A DNA stretch of 64,000 bases, taken from Mycobacterium sp. Aquia_216. Its GTDB lineage: Bacteria > Actinomycetota > Actinomycetes > Mycobacteriales > Mycobacteriaceae. Shown piece by piece: positions 1 to 8,156 of this stretch; position 1 is the first letter of the stretch; each line of letters begins with the position of its first letter. The notes beneath the pieces are model-generated. The model saw only the letters and a list, made by a program, of their open reading frames with translations. It did not search any database and was not told the origin of the DNA. The position numbers and the translations under genes are program-made. The DNA lies in the NCBI RefSeq assembly GCF_026723865.1, contig NZ_CP113529.1, forward strand, positions 2,790,001 through 2,854,000, written 5' to 3'.

Positions 1-160
1 CGACCGGGCCTTCTGCCAGGCGGGCGGCTTCGGACAATATGGTCCGGACCGTGTCAGCGTCGAGCTCGCTGTACTGTCCGGTGCCGAGAACAGCGCCCAC
101 CTCAAGAACTTCGAAGATATTGAACTCGAGATCACGGACATTGGCGATGTAGTGGCCCAA
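1..160 (-). CDS. fadE15: Acyl-CoA dehydrogenase, N-terminal fragment (FadE15-like)
   Basis: Only the first 53 codons lie in the window; the gene runs off the left edge. Reading leftwards from a TTG at 158-160 the protein begins MGHYIANVRDLEFNIFEVLE, the characteristic opening of the mycobacterial acyl-CoA dehydrogenases that start with MGHY and an NVRD...FNLFEVL segment. A GAGGGAG ribosome-binding site lies about six bases upstream of the TTG, which supports this unusual start. In M. tuberculosis fadE15 (Rv1467c) sits on this strand a few genes to the left of the thioredoxin and echA12 genes, so the position fits. The enzyme would oxidise fatty acyl-CoA using FAD; the active-site part is outside the window. 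The family call is firm, the exact paralogue less so. Confidence 0.7.
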   Translation of the reverse strand, partial: MGHYIANVRDLEFNIFEVLEVGAVLGTGQYSELDADTVRTILSEAARLAEGPV

Positions 161-438
161 GACTTCTCCCTCGACCGGTCCGTCCGGCGACGGATCATCA
201 GCCCTAAGTCTGTCCGAGCAGGGAAACCTTCCGCAACCGTAACCTCGGGGCACCGGTCGTTGTCGACCGCAAACGAAAACCCCACTGTTCATTGGGAAGA
301 TCGGCGCGCGTCACTCCGCCGCCGCCGCGTCCCGACCGTCGGCTGGCCAATCACTGCTGGCGAGAGCAGGATGGGCTTGCGCCAATGGTCGACATTTGCG
401 GCGGGAACATCGGAGAAGTACGCGGCGTTAGGCAGAAT

Positions 439-789
439 GTGACGACACAGGATCTCACTGCGGAGCAGTTCAACGCGACCATCGAAAACAACGACATCGT
501 GCTGGTTGACTTCTGGGCTTCCTGGTGTGGGCCATGTCGCCAGTTCGGGCCGACTTTCCAGGCGTCGTCGGAAAAACACCCTGACATCGTGCATGCCAAG
601 GTCGATACCGAGGCCCAACAAGAGCTGGCCGCCGCGGCCCAGATTCGGTCCATCCCGACGCTGATGGCCTTCAAGAAGGGCAAGTTGCTGTTCAACCAGC
701 CCGGGGCATTGCCGCCGGCGGCGTTGGAGGATCTGGTGCAGCAAGTCAGGGACTTCGACGTCGACGCGGTTCAAGCAGAGCAAGCCTGA
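439..789 (+). CDS. trxB1: Thioredoxin (TrxB1/Rv1471-like)
   Basis: A 116-residue thioredoxin, a protein disulfide reductase of the cytoplasm. The active site WCGPC is preceded by the usual DFWAS segment, and the cis-proline motif SIPT follows in RSIPTLMAFKKGK. I place the start at the GTG at 439 (VTTQDLTAEQF) because upstream codons read through low-complexity arginine/proline sequence and known orthologues begin with MTT..DLT. An upstream in-frame start at 292 would add 49 residues with no thioredoxin homology. The Shine-Dalgarno match just before 439 is weak. It is followed 49 bases later by echA12, as in M. tuberculosis. The 278 bases before it (161-438) show no convincing gene. Confidence 0.9.
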   Translation: MTTQDLTAEQFNATIENNDIVLVDFWASWCGPCRQFGPTFQASSEKHPDIVHAKVDTEAQQELAAAAQIRSIPTLMAFKKGKLLFNQPGALPPAALEDLVQQVRDFDVDAVQAEQA

Positions 790-838
790 CCAGCGCCGCC
801 GAATAGGTCGCTGGCCTCGGTCGCGATACCGTTCACGG

Positions 839-1648
839 GTGAGTTTGGTACTCGTTGAACACCCGCGGCCCGGTGTTGCCTTGATCACCCTCAATCGGCC
901 CGAGCGCATGAATTCCATGGCGTTCGACGTCATGGTGCCGTTGAAAGAGGCCCTGGAACAGGTCACCTACGACAACTCCGTGCGAGTCGTCGTACTGACC
1001 GGGGCGGGTCGGGGGTTCTCCTCCGGTGCTGATCACAAATCTGCGGGCACCGTGCCGAACGTGGATGGGCTCACGCGCCCTACGTACGCACTGCGTTCGA
1101 TGGAGATTCTCGACGACGTCATCCTGATGCTGCGGCGCCTGCATCAGCCGGTCATCGCCGCGGTCAACGGCGCGGCGATCGGCGGTGGGTTGTGCCTGGC
1201 GCTTGCCGCCGACATCCGGGTGGCCTCCACCAACGCCTATTTCCGGGCTGCCGGCATCAACAACGGGTTGACCGCCAGCGAACTGGGTCTGTCCTACCTG
1301 CTGCCGAGGGCCATCGGAGCGTCGCGGGCCTTCGAGATCATGCTGACCGGCCGCGACGTCACCGCCGAGGAGGCCGAGCGCATCGGGCTGGTGTCATGTC
1401 AGGTCCCCGAGGGTCAATTGCTGGACACCTGCTATGCGATCGCCGCGCGGATAGCCGCGTTCTCCCGGCCCGGAGTCGAGTTGACCAAACGCACACTCTG
1501 GACTGGACTGGACGCCGGTAGTCTGGAAGGGCACATGCAAGCCGAAGGCTTGGGACAGCTTTTCGTCCGACTGCTCACCGCCAACTTCGAAGAAGCGGTT
1601 GCTGCGCGCGCGGAACGGCGGCCCGCGGTGTTCACCGACGACAAATAG
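839..1648 (+). CDS. echA12: Enoyl-CoA hydratase/isomerase EchA12
   Basis: A 269-residue crotonase-fold protein, expected to hydrate enoyl-CoA in beta-oxidation-like pathways. The acyl-CoA-binding and oxyanion-hole segments are visible: GAGRGFSSGADHK near residues 57-69 and NGAAIGGGLCLALAADIR near residues 108-125. The sequence is very close to what I know of M. tuberculosis EchA12 (Rv1472), including LTKRTLWTGLDA and the ending VFTDD. The start is GTG at 839 (SLVLVEHPRPG), where conserved homology begins. The substrate is not known from sequence. It lies between the thioredoxin and the ABC-F gene in the conserved order. Confidence 0.93.
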   Translation: MSLVLVEHPRPGVALITLNRPERMNSMAFDVMVPLKEALEQVTYDNSVRVVVLTGAGRGFSSGADHKSAGTVPNVDGLTRPTYALRSMEILDDVILMLRRLHQPVIAAVNGAAIGGGLCLALAADIRVASTNAYFRAAGINNGLTASELGLSYLLPRAIGASRAFEIMLTGRDVTAEEAERIGLVSCQVPEGQLLDTCYAIAARIAAFSRPGVELTKRTLWTGLDAGSLEGHMQAEGLGQLFVRLLTANFEEAVAARAERRPAVFTDDK

Positions 1649-1669
1649 CTTGTAAAGAGGAGAGCGATC

Positions 1670-3298
1670 GTGATCACGGCTACGGGCCTTGAGGTCCGCG
1701 CTGGTGCGCGCATCTTGCTCTCACCCGACGGCCCCGATCTCCGGATTCAGCCCGGCGACCGCATCGGGCTGGTCGGCCGTAATGGCGCGGGCAAGACCAC
1801 AACCCTGCGCATCCTGGCGGGGGAGAGCGAACCGTATGCCGGGGCGGTGACCCGGATCGGCGAAATCGGTTATCTGCCACAGGATCCCAAAGAGGGCGAT
1901 CTCGACGTGCTGGCCCGCGACCGGGTGCTGTCGGCCCGCGGATTGGACGTCCTGCTCACCGATTTGGAGAAGCAGCAGGCGTTGATGGCCGAGGTCGCCG
2001 ACGATGAGGCACGCGACCGCGCCATCCGTCGTTACGGCCAACTGGAGGAGCGATTCGTCGCGTTGGGCGGCTACGGCGCCGAAAGCGAAGCCGGCCGGAT
2101 CTGCGCGAGTCTCGGCTTGCCGGAACGGGTCATGACGCAGCAACTGTGCACCCTGTCCGGCGGACAGCGTCGCCGGGTGGAGCTGTCGCGAATCCTGTTC
2201 GCCGCCTCCGATACCGGTGCGGGTTCGTCGACCACGCTGCTGCTCGACGAACCGACCAACCACCTTGACGCGGACTCGCTTGGCTGGCTGCGCGACTTCT
2301 TGCGGTCGCACAACGGTGGCCTGGTGGTCATCAGCCACAACGTCGAGTTGCTCGCCGACGTCGTCAACCGGGTGTGGTTTCTCGACGCCGTGCGCGGCGA
2401 GGTCGACGTCTACAACATGACGTGGCAGAAGTATCTCGACGCCCGGGCCACCGACGAACAGCGCCGCCGCCGGGAACGCGCGAATGCCGAACGCAAGGCC
2501 ACCGCGCTGCGCTCACAGGCCGCCAAGCTGGGCGCGAAGGCCACCAAAGCTGTTGCAGCCCAAAACATGTTGCGGCGCGCCGATCGGATGATGGCCGCGC
2601 TCGACGAGGAACGGGTCGCAGACAGGGTGGCCCGGATCAAGTTTCCGACCCCGGCCGCGTGCGGCCGCACCCCGCTGGTGGCCAAGGGGCTGAGCAAGTC
2701 CTACGGCTCGCTCGAAGTGTTCACCGGGGTCGACCTGGCGATAGACCGGGGTTCCCGAGTGGTGGTGCTGGGGCTCAATGGCGCGGGCAAGACGACGCTG
2801 CTACGGCTGCTGGCCGGTGCCGAGACGCCCGACACCGGCGGGCTGGAGCCCGGACACGGTTTGCGCACGGGCTATTTCGCGCAGGAGCACGACACCATCG
2901 ACAATGACGCCACGGTGTGGGAGAACATCCGCCACGCCGCACCCGAGTCTGGCGAGCAAGACCTCCGCGGCCTGCTGGGAGCGTTCATGTTCAGCGGCGC
3001 GCAGCTCGACCAGCCGGCCGGCACCCTGTCCGGCGGCGAGAAGACGCGGCTCGCCCTGGCCGGTTTGGTGGCATCCACGGCGAACGTGTTGCTGCTCGAC
3101 GAGCCGACCAACAACCTCGATCCCGCGTCACGCGAACAGGTGCTCGACGCGCTGCGCAGCTATCAGGGCGCGGTGGTTCTGGTCACTCACGACCCGGGCG
3201 CGGCGGAGGCCCTGGACCCGCAACGCGTCGTCCTGCTGCCCGACGGAACCGAGGATTATTGGTCCGAGGAATACCGGGATCTGATCGAGCTCGCCTGA
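1670..3298 (+). CDS. ABC-F family ATP-binding protein (Rv1473-like)
   Basis: A 542-residue protein with two ABC ATPase domains and no membrane segment, the layout of the ABC-F family, which acts on ribosomes rather than in transport. Domain 1 has Walker A GRNGAGKT at residues 36-43, signature LSGGQRRRVEL and Walker B LLLDEPTNHLD. Domain 2 has GLNGAGKT near 368, LSGGEKTRLAL and LLLDEPTNNLD. A basic, charged linker (around residues 255-300, rich in RRR and ERK) joins them. The EPTNHLD form is diagnostic of ABC-F. The gene begins at GTG with a strong AAAGAGGAG ribosome site. Rv1473 has been annotated as a macrolide exporter; the domain layout fits ribosome protection or translation factor activity better, but that is inference. 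Confidence 0.93.
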   Translation: MITATGLEVRAGARILLSPDGPDLRIQPGDRIGLVGRNGAGKTTTLRILAGESEPYAGAVTRIGEIGYLPQDPKEGDLDVLARDRVLSARGLDVLLTDLEKQQALMAEVADDEARDRAIRRYGQLEERFVALGGYGAESEAGRICASLGLPERVMTQQLCTLSGGQRRRVELSRILFAASDTGAGSSTTLLLDEPTNHLDADSLGWLRDFLRSHNGGLVVISHNVELLADVVNRVWFLDAVRGEVDVYNMTWQKYLDARATDEQRRRRERANAERKATALRSQAAKLGAKATKAVAAQNMLRRADRMMAALDEERVADRVARIKFPTPAACGRTPLVAKGLSKSYGSLEVFTGVDLAIDRGSRVVVLGLNGAGKTTLLRLLAGAETPDTGGLEPGHGLRTGYFAQEHDTIDNDATVWENIRHAAPESGEQDLRGLLGAFMFSGAQLDQPAGTLSGGEKTRLALAGLVASTANVLLLDEPTNNLDPASREQVLDALRSYQGAVVLVTHDPGAAEALDPQRVVLLPDGTEDYWSEEYRDLIELA

Positions 3299-3402
3299 GT
3301 CTTGTCAAGTCACGGCACGCGAATTCGGCGAAATTGACCCGCGTTTGGGGGCGGGTTCTTACTCTTGGTGCTTGGGTTTGAGTTTCAAGCGTGGAGGGGT
3401 CA

Positions 3403-3594
3403 GTGCCAAAGTCGAAAGAGATGCGCGCCGAGCTGTTGGACGAGCTGCGCAATGCCTACGAAGGCGGAGCGAGTATTCGCACGCTCGTTGCCAATACCGG
3501 CAGGTCGTACGGGTCGATTCACAGCATGCTGCGTGAGTCGGGTACCACGATGCGCAGCCGGGGCGGCCCCAACCATACGTCTCGCCACCGCTAG
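3403..3594 (+). CDS. Small helix-turn-helix DNA-binding protein (Rv1473A-like)
   Basis: A 63-residue basic protein starting PKSKEMRAELLDELR. A single helix-turn-helix covers most of it (GGASIRTLVANTGRSYGSIHSMLRESG), with a basic, flexible C-terminal tail. It matches the small regulator Rv1473A in size, sequence and place. The GTG at 3403 is chosen over the in-frame GTG at 3391 because GGAGGGG at 3393-3399 is a good ribosome site for the former. DNA targets are unknown. It lies about 100 bases after the ABC-F gene and converges on the TetR gene, with a short gap. Confidence 0.85.
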   Translation: MPKSKEMRAELLDELRNAYEGGASIRTLVANTGRSYGSIHSMLRESGTTMRSRGGPNHTSRHR

Positions 3595-3629
3595 AAGCGC
3601 ACTCGGGCCGCGACTCACCCCCCGGGCCG

Positions 3630-4205
3630 CTACGTCCCAGAGTCGTTGCGGCGCACCGAGTTCTCCACCAGGTCGAGGACGGCGGCCAGCCGCTGCGGAT
3701 CTTCCCCCGAAGCCAGCCGGGCCACCAATCCGTCCAGGACCAGTTCCAGATAGCACTGCAACACGTCACCGGGCACGTCGTCGCGCACCCGTTGCGCCTC
3801 CTTCTGGCGCTGCAGCCGACCGTGTGTCGCCGCTGCCAGTTCCGCGGAACGCTCCGACCATCCGCGGCTGAACGCGGGGTCGTTGCGTAGCTTGCGCGCG
3901 ATCTCCAATCGGGTGGCCAACCAGTCGAACTGGTCGGGCGCGGCGAGCATGTCGCGCATCACCTGGATGAGACCCTCGCGCGAGGCAACGTCGGCCATCC
4001 GCTCGGCGTCCTCGTGCGCGAGCGCGAAAAACAGCGCGTCCTTGTCCCGGAAGTGGTGGAAGATCGCACCACGCGACATCCCGATCGACTGCTCGAGTCG
4101 CCGAACGGTGGCTCTGTCATAGCCGTGTTGGGCGAAGCAACGACGAGCGCCGTCAAGGATCTGGCGGCGCCGAGCCGCCAGATGGTCCTCGCTGACTTTG
4201 GGCAC
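3630..4205 (-). CDS. acnR: TetR-family regulator of aconitase (AcnR, Rv1474c-like)
   Basis: A 191-residue TetR repressor. The N-terminal DNA-binding domain runs RRRQILDGARRCFAQHGYDR and then a recognition helix region around IGMSRGAIFHHFRDKDALF; the rest is the alpha-helical ligand domain. It lies just downstream of acn on the same strand, as AcnR does in Corynebacterium glutamicum and Rv1474c in M. tuberculosis, where it represses acn. I choose the GTG at 4205 (PKVSEDHLAARR) because an upstream in-frame ATG adds 13 residues encoded within repeat-like sequence. A palindrome that fits the AcnR operator is present upstream of acn (7204-7221), so autoregulation through cotranscription is likely. 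Confidence 0.9.
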   Translation of the reverse strand: MPKVSEDHLAARRRQILDGARRCFAQHGYDRATVRRLEQSIGMSRGAIFHHFRDKDALFFALAHEDAERMADVASREGLIQVMRDMLAAPDQFDWLATRLEIARKLRNDPAFSRGWSERSAELAAATHGRLQRQKEAQRVRDDVPGDVLQCYLELVLDGLVARLASGEDPQRLAAVLDLVENSVRRNDSGT

Positions 4206-4252
4206 GGGAGCCGACTCAGGTCTTCGGGTGTCGGCCCGCTGCACCCGGCTCC

Positions 4253-4294
4253 GCCGCGCTTGCGATCGCCACGGCCGCGCTTGCGATCGTCACT
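4253..4294. repeat. Two tandem copies of a 21-bp repeat between acn and acnR
   Basis: GCCGCGCTTGCGATCG occurs at 4253-4268 and again at 4274-4289. The copies sit in adjacent 21-bp units (4253-4273, 4274-4294) that differ at a few positions after the shared core. The array fills most of the acn-acnR gap and reaches the acn stop codon. Each unit contains the self-complementary GCGATCG. It resembles small intercistronic repeats common in mycobacteria; no function can be read from it. Confidence 0.6.
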
Positions 4295-7127
4295 AGCCGG
4301 ACTTGAGCATGTTGCGCAGCACGTACTGCAGAATGCCGCCGTTGCGGTAGTAATCGGCTTCACCGGGGGTGTCGATGCGCACCACCGCGTCGAACTCTGT
4401 GACCTTTCCGGCGGCGTCACCACCGGAGTCCTTGGTGGCCTTGACGTGCACCGTCTTCGGCGTCTTGCCGTCGTTGAGCGCCTCGATTCCGGTGATGTCG
4501 AACGTCTCGGTGCCGTCCAGTCCCAGCGAGTCCGCGGACTCCCCTTCGGGGAATTGCAGCGGGATCACACCCATCCCGATCAGGTTGGAGCGGTGGATGC
4601 GCTCGAACGACTCGGTGATCACCGCCCGCACGCCCAGCAGCGCCGTGCCCTTGGCCGCCCAGTCCCGCGACGAACCGGAGCCGTACTCCTTGCCGCCCAG
4701 CACCACCAGCGGAATGTTTTCTGCCGCATAGTTTTGCGCCGCGTCGTAGATGAACGCCTGTGGCCCGCCATCTTGGGTGAAGTCGCGGGTGTAGCCACCG
4801 GACACGTCGTCGAGCAGCTGGTTACGCAAGCGGATGTTGGCGAACGTGCCGCGAATCATGACCTCGTGATTGCCGCGGCGCGATCCGAACGAGTTGTAGT
4901 CCGCGCGCTCGACACCGTGCTCGTCGAGGTACTGGGCGGCCGGTGTGCCCGGCTTGATGCTGCTCGCGGGGGAGATGTGGTCGGTGGTCACCGAATCGCC
5001 GAGCAGTGCCAGCACCCGCGCTCCACTGATGTCCTTGACCGGCTCCGGTTCGGCGGACATCCCCTCGAAGTACGGTGGCTTCCGCACATACGTCGAGCCC
5101 TCGGCCCATTCAAAGGTGTTGCCGCTCGGGGTCGGTAGATTCCGCCAGCGCTCATCGCCTTTGAAGACGTCGCCGTAGTTCTTGACGAACATCTCCTGGC
5201 TGATCGCCGCGGCGATGGTGTCGGAAACGTCCTGCTGCGACGGCCAGATGTCTTTGAGGAAAACGTCGTTGCCTTCTTTGTCCTTGCCGAGTGCCTGGGA
5301 TTCAAAGTCGAAATCCATGCTGCCGGCCAACGCGTAGGCGACGACCAGCGGTGGCGACGCCAGGTAGTTCATCTTGACGTCGGGGTTGATCCGGCCCTCG
5401 AAGTTCCGGTTGCCGGACAGCACGGCCGCCACCGAAAGATCGTTGTCGTTGATCGCCTTTGAGATTTCCTCGGGCAGCGGGCCCGAGTTGCCGATGCATG
5501 TGGTGCAGCCGTAGCCGACCAGATAGAAACCGAGCTTCTCCAGATACGGCCAGAGGCCGGCCTTGTCGTAGTAATCGTTGACCACCTGCGAGCCCGGCGC
5601 CATCGTGGTCTTCACCCACGGCTTGGATGCCAGTCCTTTCTCGACGGCGTTGCGGGCCAGCAACGCGGCGCCCAGCATCACCTCGGGGTTGGAGGTGTTG
5701 GTGCACGACGTGATCGCGGCGATCACCACCGCGCCGTGGTCGAGCACGAAGTCGCCGTACGCCTCCGTCTTCACCGACACCGGGTTGCTCACCCGGCCCT
5801 TCGAGTACGCGGCGGCCGACTGCACCGGAGCGCGGTCGTCGGCGTGGCCGTTGGCCACCTGCCCCGGGTCGCTGGCCGGGAACGTCTCGTCGAGCTCCTC
5901 GTCAAGCTTCGAGTACTCGTTCTTGTCGGGGTCGTCGCCGACGTAGCTGGGAATGGTCTTGCGGAACGTGGACTTGGCCTCGGACAACACGATTCGGTCC
6001 TGCGGCCGCTTCGGGCCCGCGATGGAGGGCACCACGTCGGACAGGTCCAGTTCCAGATATTCCGAAAATGCGGGCTCGTGCTCGGGCTCGTGCCACAGGC
6101 CCTGTTCCTTGGCGTAGGCCTCGACCAGCGCCAGCTGCTCGGGCTTGCGGCCGGTGAACTCCAGGTACTTGATGGTCTCTTCGTCGATCGGGAAAATCGC
6201 TGCGGTGGAACCGAATTCGGGGCTCATGTTGCCCAGGGTGGCGCGGTTGGCCAACGGCACCTCGGCTACGCCCTTGCCGTAGAACTCGACGAACTTGCCG
6301 ACTACGCCGTGCTTGCGCAGCATCTCGGTGACCGTCAGCACAACGTCGGTGGCCGTGACGCCGGCCTGAATCTCGCCGGTCAGCTTGAAACCGACGACCC
6401 GGGGGATGAGCATCGATACCGGCTGGCCGAGCATCGCGGCCTCGGCCTCGATACCACCGACGCCCCAGCCCAGCACGCCGAGCCCGTTGACCATCGTCGT
6501 ATGTGAGTCGGTGCCCACACAGGTGTCGGGGTAGGCCACGCCGTTGCGCTCCATCACCACGCTGGCCAGGTATTCGATGTTGACCTGATGCACGATGCCG
6601 GTGCCCGGAGGCACCACCTTGAAGTCGTCGAACGCGCCTTGGCCCCAGCGCAGGAACTGGTAGCGCTCGCCGTTGCGCTGGTATTCGATCTCGACGTTGC
6701 GCTCGAACGCGTCGGCGGTGCCGAACAGGTCGGCGATCACCGAGTGGTCGATCACCAGGTCGGCCGGCGCCAGCGGGTTGACCTTCTCCGCGTCGCCGCC
6801 CAGGTCGCCGATCGCCTCGCGCATGGTGGCCAGGTCGACGATGCACGGAACGCCGGTGAAGTCCTGCATCACGACCCGGGCGGGCGTGTACTGAATCTCA
6901 ATGCTGGGTTCCGCCTTCGGATCCCAGTTCGCGATCGCCTCGATGTGGTCCTTGGTGATGTTGGCGCCGTCTTCGTTGCGCAGCAGGTTCTCGGCAAGAA
7001 CCTTGAGGCTGTACGGAAGCTTCTCGGTATTGGGAACGGCGTCGAGACGATAGATCTGGTAACTCTGCTCGCCGACCGTCAGGGTGTCGCGGGCTCCGAA
7101 CGAGTTCACAGATTCTTGGCTAGTCAC
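4293..7127 (-). CDS. acn: Aconitate hydratase A (aconitase)
   Basis: A 944-residue aconitase that interconverts citrate and isocitrate in the TCA cycle using a [4Fe-4S] cluster. The three cluster ligands are visible: Cys475 in [11 protein letters not shown] and Cys541/Cys544 in [12 protein letters not shown], with the same spacing as in the AcnA/IRP1 group. The C-terminal swivel domain includes [16 protein letters not shown], which carries substrate-binding residues. Length matches M. tuberculosis Acn (Rv1475c, about 940 residues). The start is GTG at 7127 with AGGGAG about seven bases upstream. acnR follows on the same strand. An operator-like palindrome lies 77 bases upstream of the start. 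Confidence 0.97.
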   Translation of the reverse strand: MTSQESVNSFGARDTLTVGEQSYQIYRLDAVPNTEKLPYSLKVLAENLLRNEDGANITKDHIEAIANWDPKAEPSIEIQYTPARVVMQDFTGVPCIVDLATMREAIGDLGGDAEKVNPLAPADLVIDHSVIADLFGTADAFERNVEIEYQRNGERYQFLRWGQGAFDDFKVVPPGTGIVHQVNIEYLASVVMERNGVAYPDTCVGTDSHTTMVNGLGVLGWGVGGIEAEAAMLGQPVSMLIPRVVGFKLTGEIQAGVTATDVVLTVTEMLRKHGVVGKFVEFYGKGVAEVPLANRATLGNMSPEFGSTAAIFPIDEETIKYLEFTGRKPEQLALVEAYAKEQGLWHEPEHEPAFSEYLELDLSDVVPSIAGPKRPQDRIVLSEAKSTFRKTIPSYVGDDPDKNEYSKLDEELDETFPASDPGQVANGHADDRAPVQSAAAYSKGRVSNPVSVKTEAYGDFVLDHGAVVIAAITSCTNTSNPEVMLGAALLARNAVEKGLASKPWVKTTMAPGSQVVNDYYDKAGLWPYLEKLGFYLVGYGCTTCIGNSGPLPEEISKAINDNDLSVAAVLSGNRNFEGRINPDVKMNYLASPPLVVAYALAGSMDFDFESQALGKDKEGNDVFLKDIWPSQQDVSDTIAAAISQEMFVKNYGDVFKGDERWRNLPTPSGNTFEWAEGSTYVRKPPYFEGMSAEPEPVKDISGARVLALLGDSVTTDHISPASSIKPGTPAAQYLDEHGVERADYNSFGSRRGNHEVMIRGTFANIRLRNQLLDDVSGGYTRDFTQDGGPQAFIYDAAQNYAAENIPLVVLGGKEYGSGSSRDWAAKGTALLGVRAVITESFERIHRSNLIGMGVIPLQFPEGESADSLGLDGTETFDITGIEALNDGKTPKTVHVKATKDSGGDAAGKVTEFDAVVRIDTPGEADYYRNGGILQYVLRNMLKSG

Positions 7128-7203
7128 ATCAACTCCCTGGGATTAAGTTCTTCCGCCGACGGGGCTGTGTCGGTGGTTCGTCCAAACGATCGTGCCAACT
7201 TTA

Positions 7204-7221
7204 ACAGTACGCTTGTCCTGT
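7204..7221. promoter_or_regulatory. Putative AcnR operator upstream of acn
   Basis: ACAGTACGCTTGTCCTGT is an imperfect palindrome: ACAG.AC and GT.CTGT are exact inverted arms around a four-base centre. It fits the AcnR operator pattern described in corynebacteria (CAGnAC, four bases, GTnCTG). It lies between acn (minus strand) and the plus-strand gene at 7339, at a promoter-like distance from the acn start. The site is seen in the sequence; its assignment to AcnR is inference from the family and the neighbouring acnR gene. Confidence 0.6.
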
Positions 7222-7338
7222 ATAAAGCAGCACTCCAATTTCAGTGTTGTCGGGTCGGGGCCGGGTTGAAACCCCTTTTGCCGACTGTTCGCGTACGGTG
7301 CCTGTAGCGCTGGGCTGTTTCGAGGGCAGGAGGGCACC

Positions 7339-7914
7339 ATGACCGGGCACGACGCTTTTGTCCAGACCCCTTCCTTCTTGCCCCCGTTCCTGCCCGCCTA
7401 CATCCCGCAGGACGTCGACATGGCGGCGGTCAAGGCGCAGGTTGCCGCGTCCGGGGTCAGCGCGCCACCGGACGCGGTGCCGGGCCTACTCGACGTGGTC
7501 AACCAGGCCCACGGGGCGGGCATCAATCTCAAAATCGTGTTGCTCGACCACAATCCGCCGAACGACACTCCATTGCGCGATATCTCCACCGTGGTGGGTG
7601 CGGACTATCACGACGCCACCGTCCTGACGCTCAGCCCGAATTACGTCGGCACCTACAGCACGCAGTTTCCGCGCGTCACGCTCGAGGCCGGCGAAGACAT
7701 CGCCAAAACCGGCAACCCGGTGGTCTCGGCGCAGCACTTTCTGCACGAGTTGGAAACCCCCGAGTTTCCCTGGACCGGGCTGACGATTTTCTTGCTTGTC
7801 GGCGTGTTCGCCGCGGCCGTCGGCACCCGGTTCGCGCAGCTGCGCAGCAGGCGGCCAGCAACCCCAGCGGAGACCAAAGAAACCCAATCGGACGAGCCCA
7901 CTCAGGGCTTCTAA
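7339..7914 (+). CDS. Membrane protein of the ripA locus (Rv1476-like)
   Basis: A 191-residue protein with a proline-rich N-terminus (FLPPFLPAYIPQDVD), a soluble domain of about 120 residues without a signal peptide (GINLKIVLLDHNPP...DATVLTLSPNYVG), and one C-terminal membrane segment near residues 146-165 (LTIFLLVGVFAAAVG), followed by a charged tail. It corresponds to Rv1476, conserved directly upstream of ripA in mycobacteria. Its function is not known; position suggests a role with the cell-wall hydrolases. It starts at ATG with AGGAGGG a few bases upstream and is divergent from acn. Confidence 0.87.
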   Translation: MTGHDAFVQTPSFLPPFLPAYIPQDVDMAAVKAQVAASGVSAPPDAVPGLLDVVNQAHGAGINLKIVLLDHNPPNDTPLRDISTVVGADYHDATVLTLSPNYVGTYSTQFPRVTLEAGEDIAKTGNPVVSAQHFLHELETPEFPWTGLTIFLLVGVFAAAVGTRFAQLRSRRPATPAETKETQSDEPTQGF

Positions 7915-7982
7915 CCACGCACGTCCGGCGCTGGGTGTCCCGGGAGGGACAATCCTCGAGACGGTCCACGGCAAATCGCGTA

Positions 7983-7999
7983 GGTCACCGTTCGGTCAC
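7983..7999 (+). promoter_or_regulatory. Direct repeat upstream of ripA, possible MtrA box
   Basis: GGTCAC occurs at 7983-7988 and 7994-7999, 11 bases apart, so both copies face the same side of the helix. The second copy continues as GGTCACAG. OmpR-type response regulators bind such pairs, and MtrA is reported to control ripA in M. tuberculosis with GTCACA-like half sites. The site is 158-174 bases before the ripA start. Repeat seen directly; binding by MtrA is inference. Confidence 0.4.
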
Positions 8000-8156
8000 A
8001 GTAAACGCACGTAGAGGGTTGCGATTTGTGACGAGCATTTCTTCGGCGAGCGGTGTGACGTACGGTGCAAATGATGCTCGTGTTGTCTTCGGCGCTTATA
8101 GAGAAAATTGGGGTTGGCGCCGCCATCCGCGTTAAGCCCAAGGGGAGCTAAGTCGA

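Noticed and set aside
8011..8156. A riboswitch (for example ydaO-type) in the ripA leader
   Set aside because: I looked for the conserved core segments of that class and did not find them. A covariance-model search would settle it.
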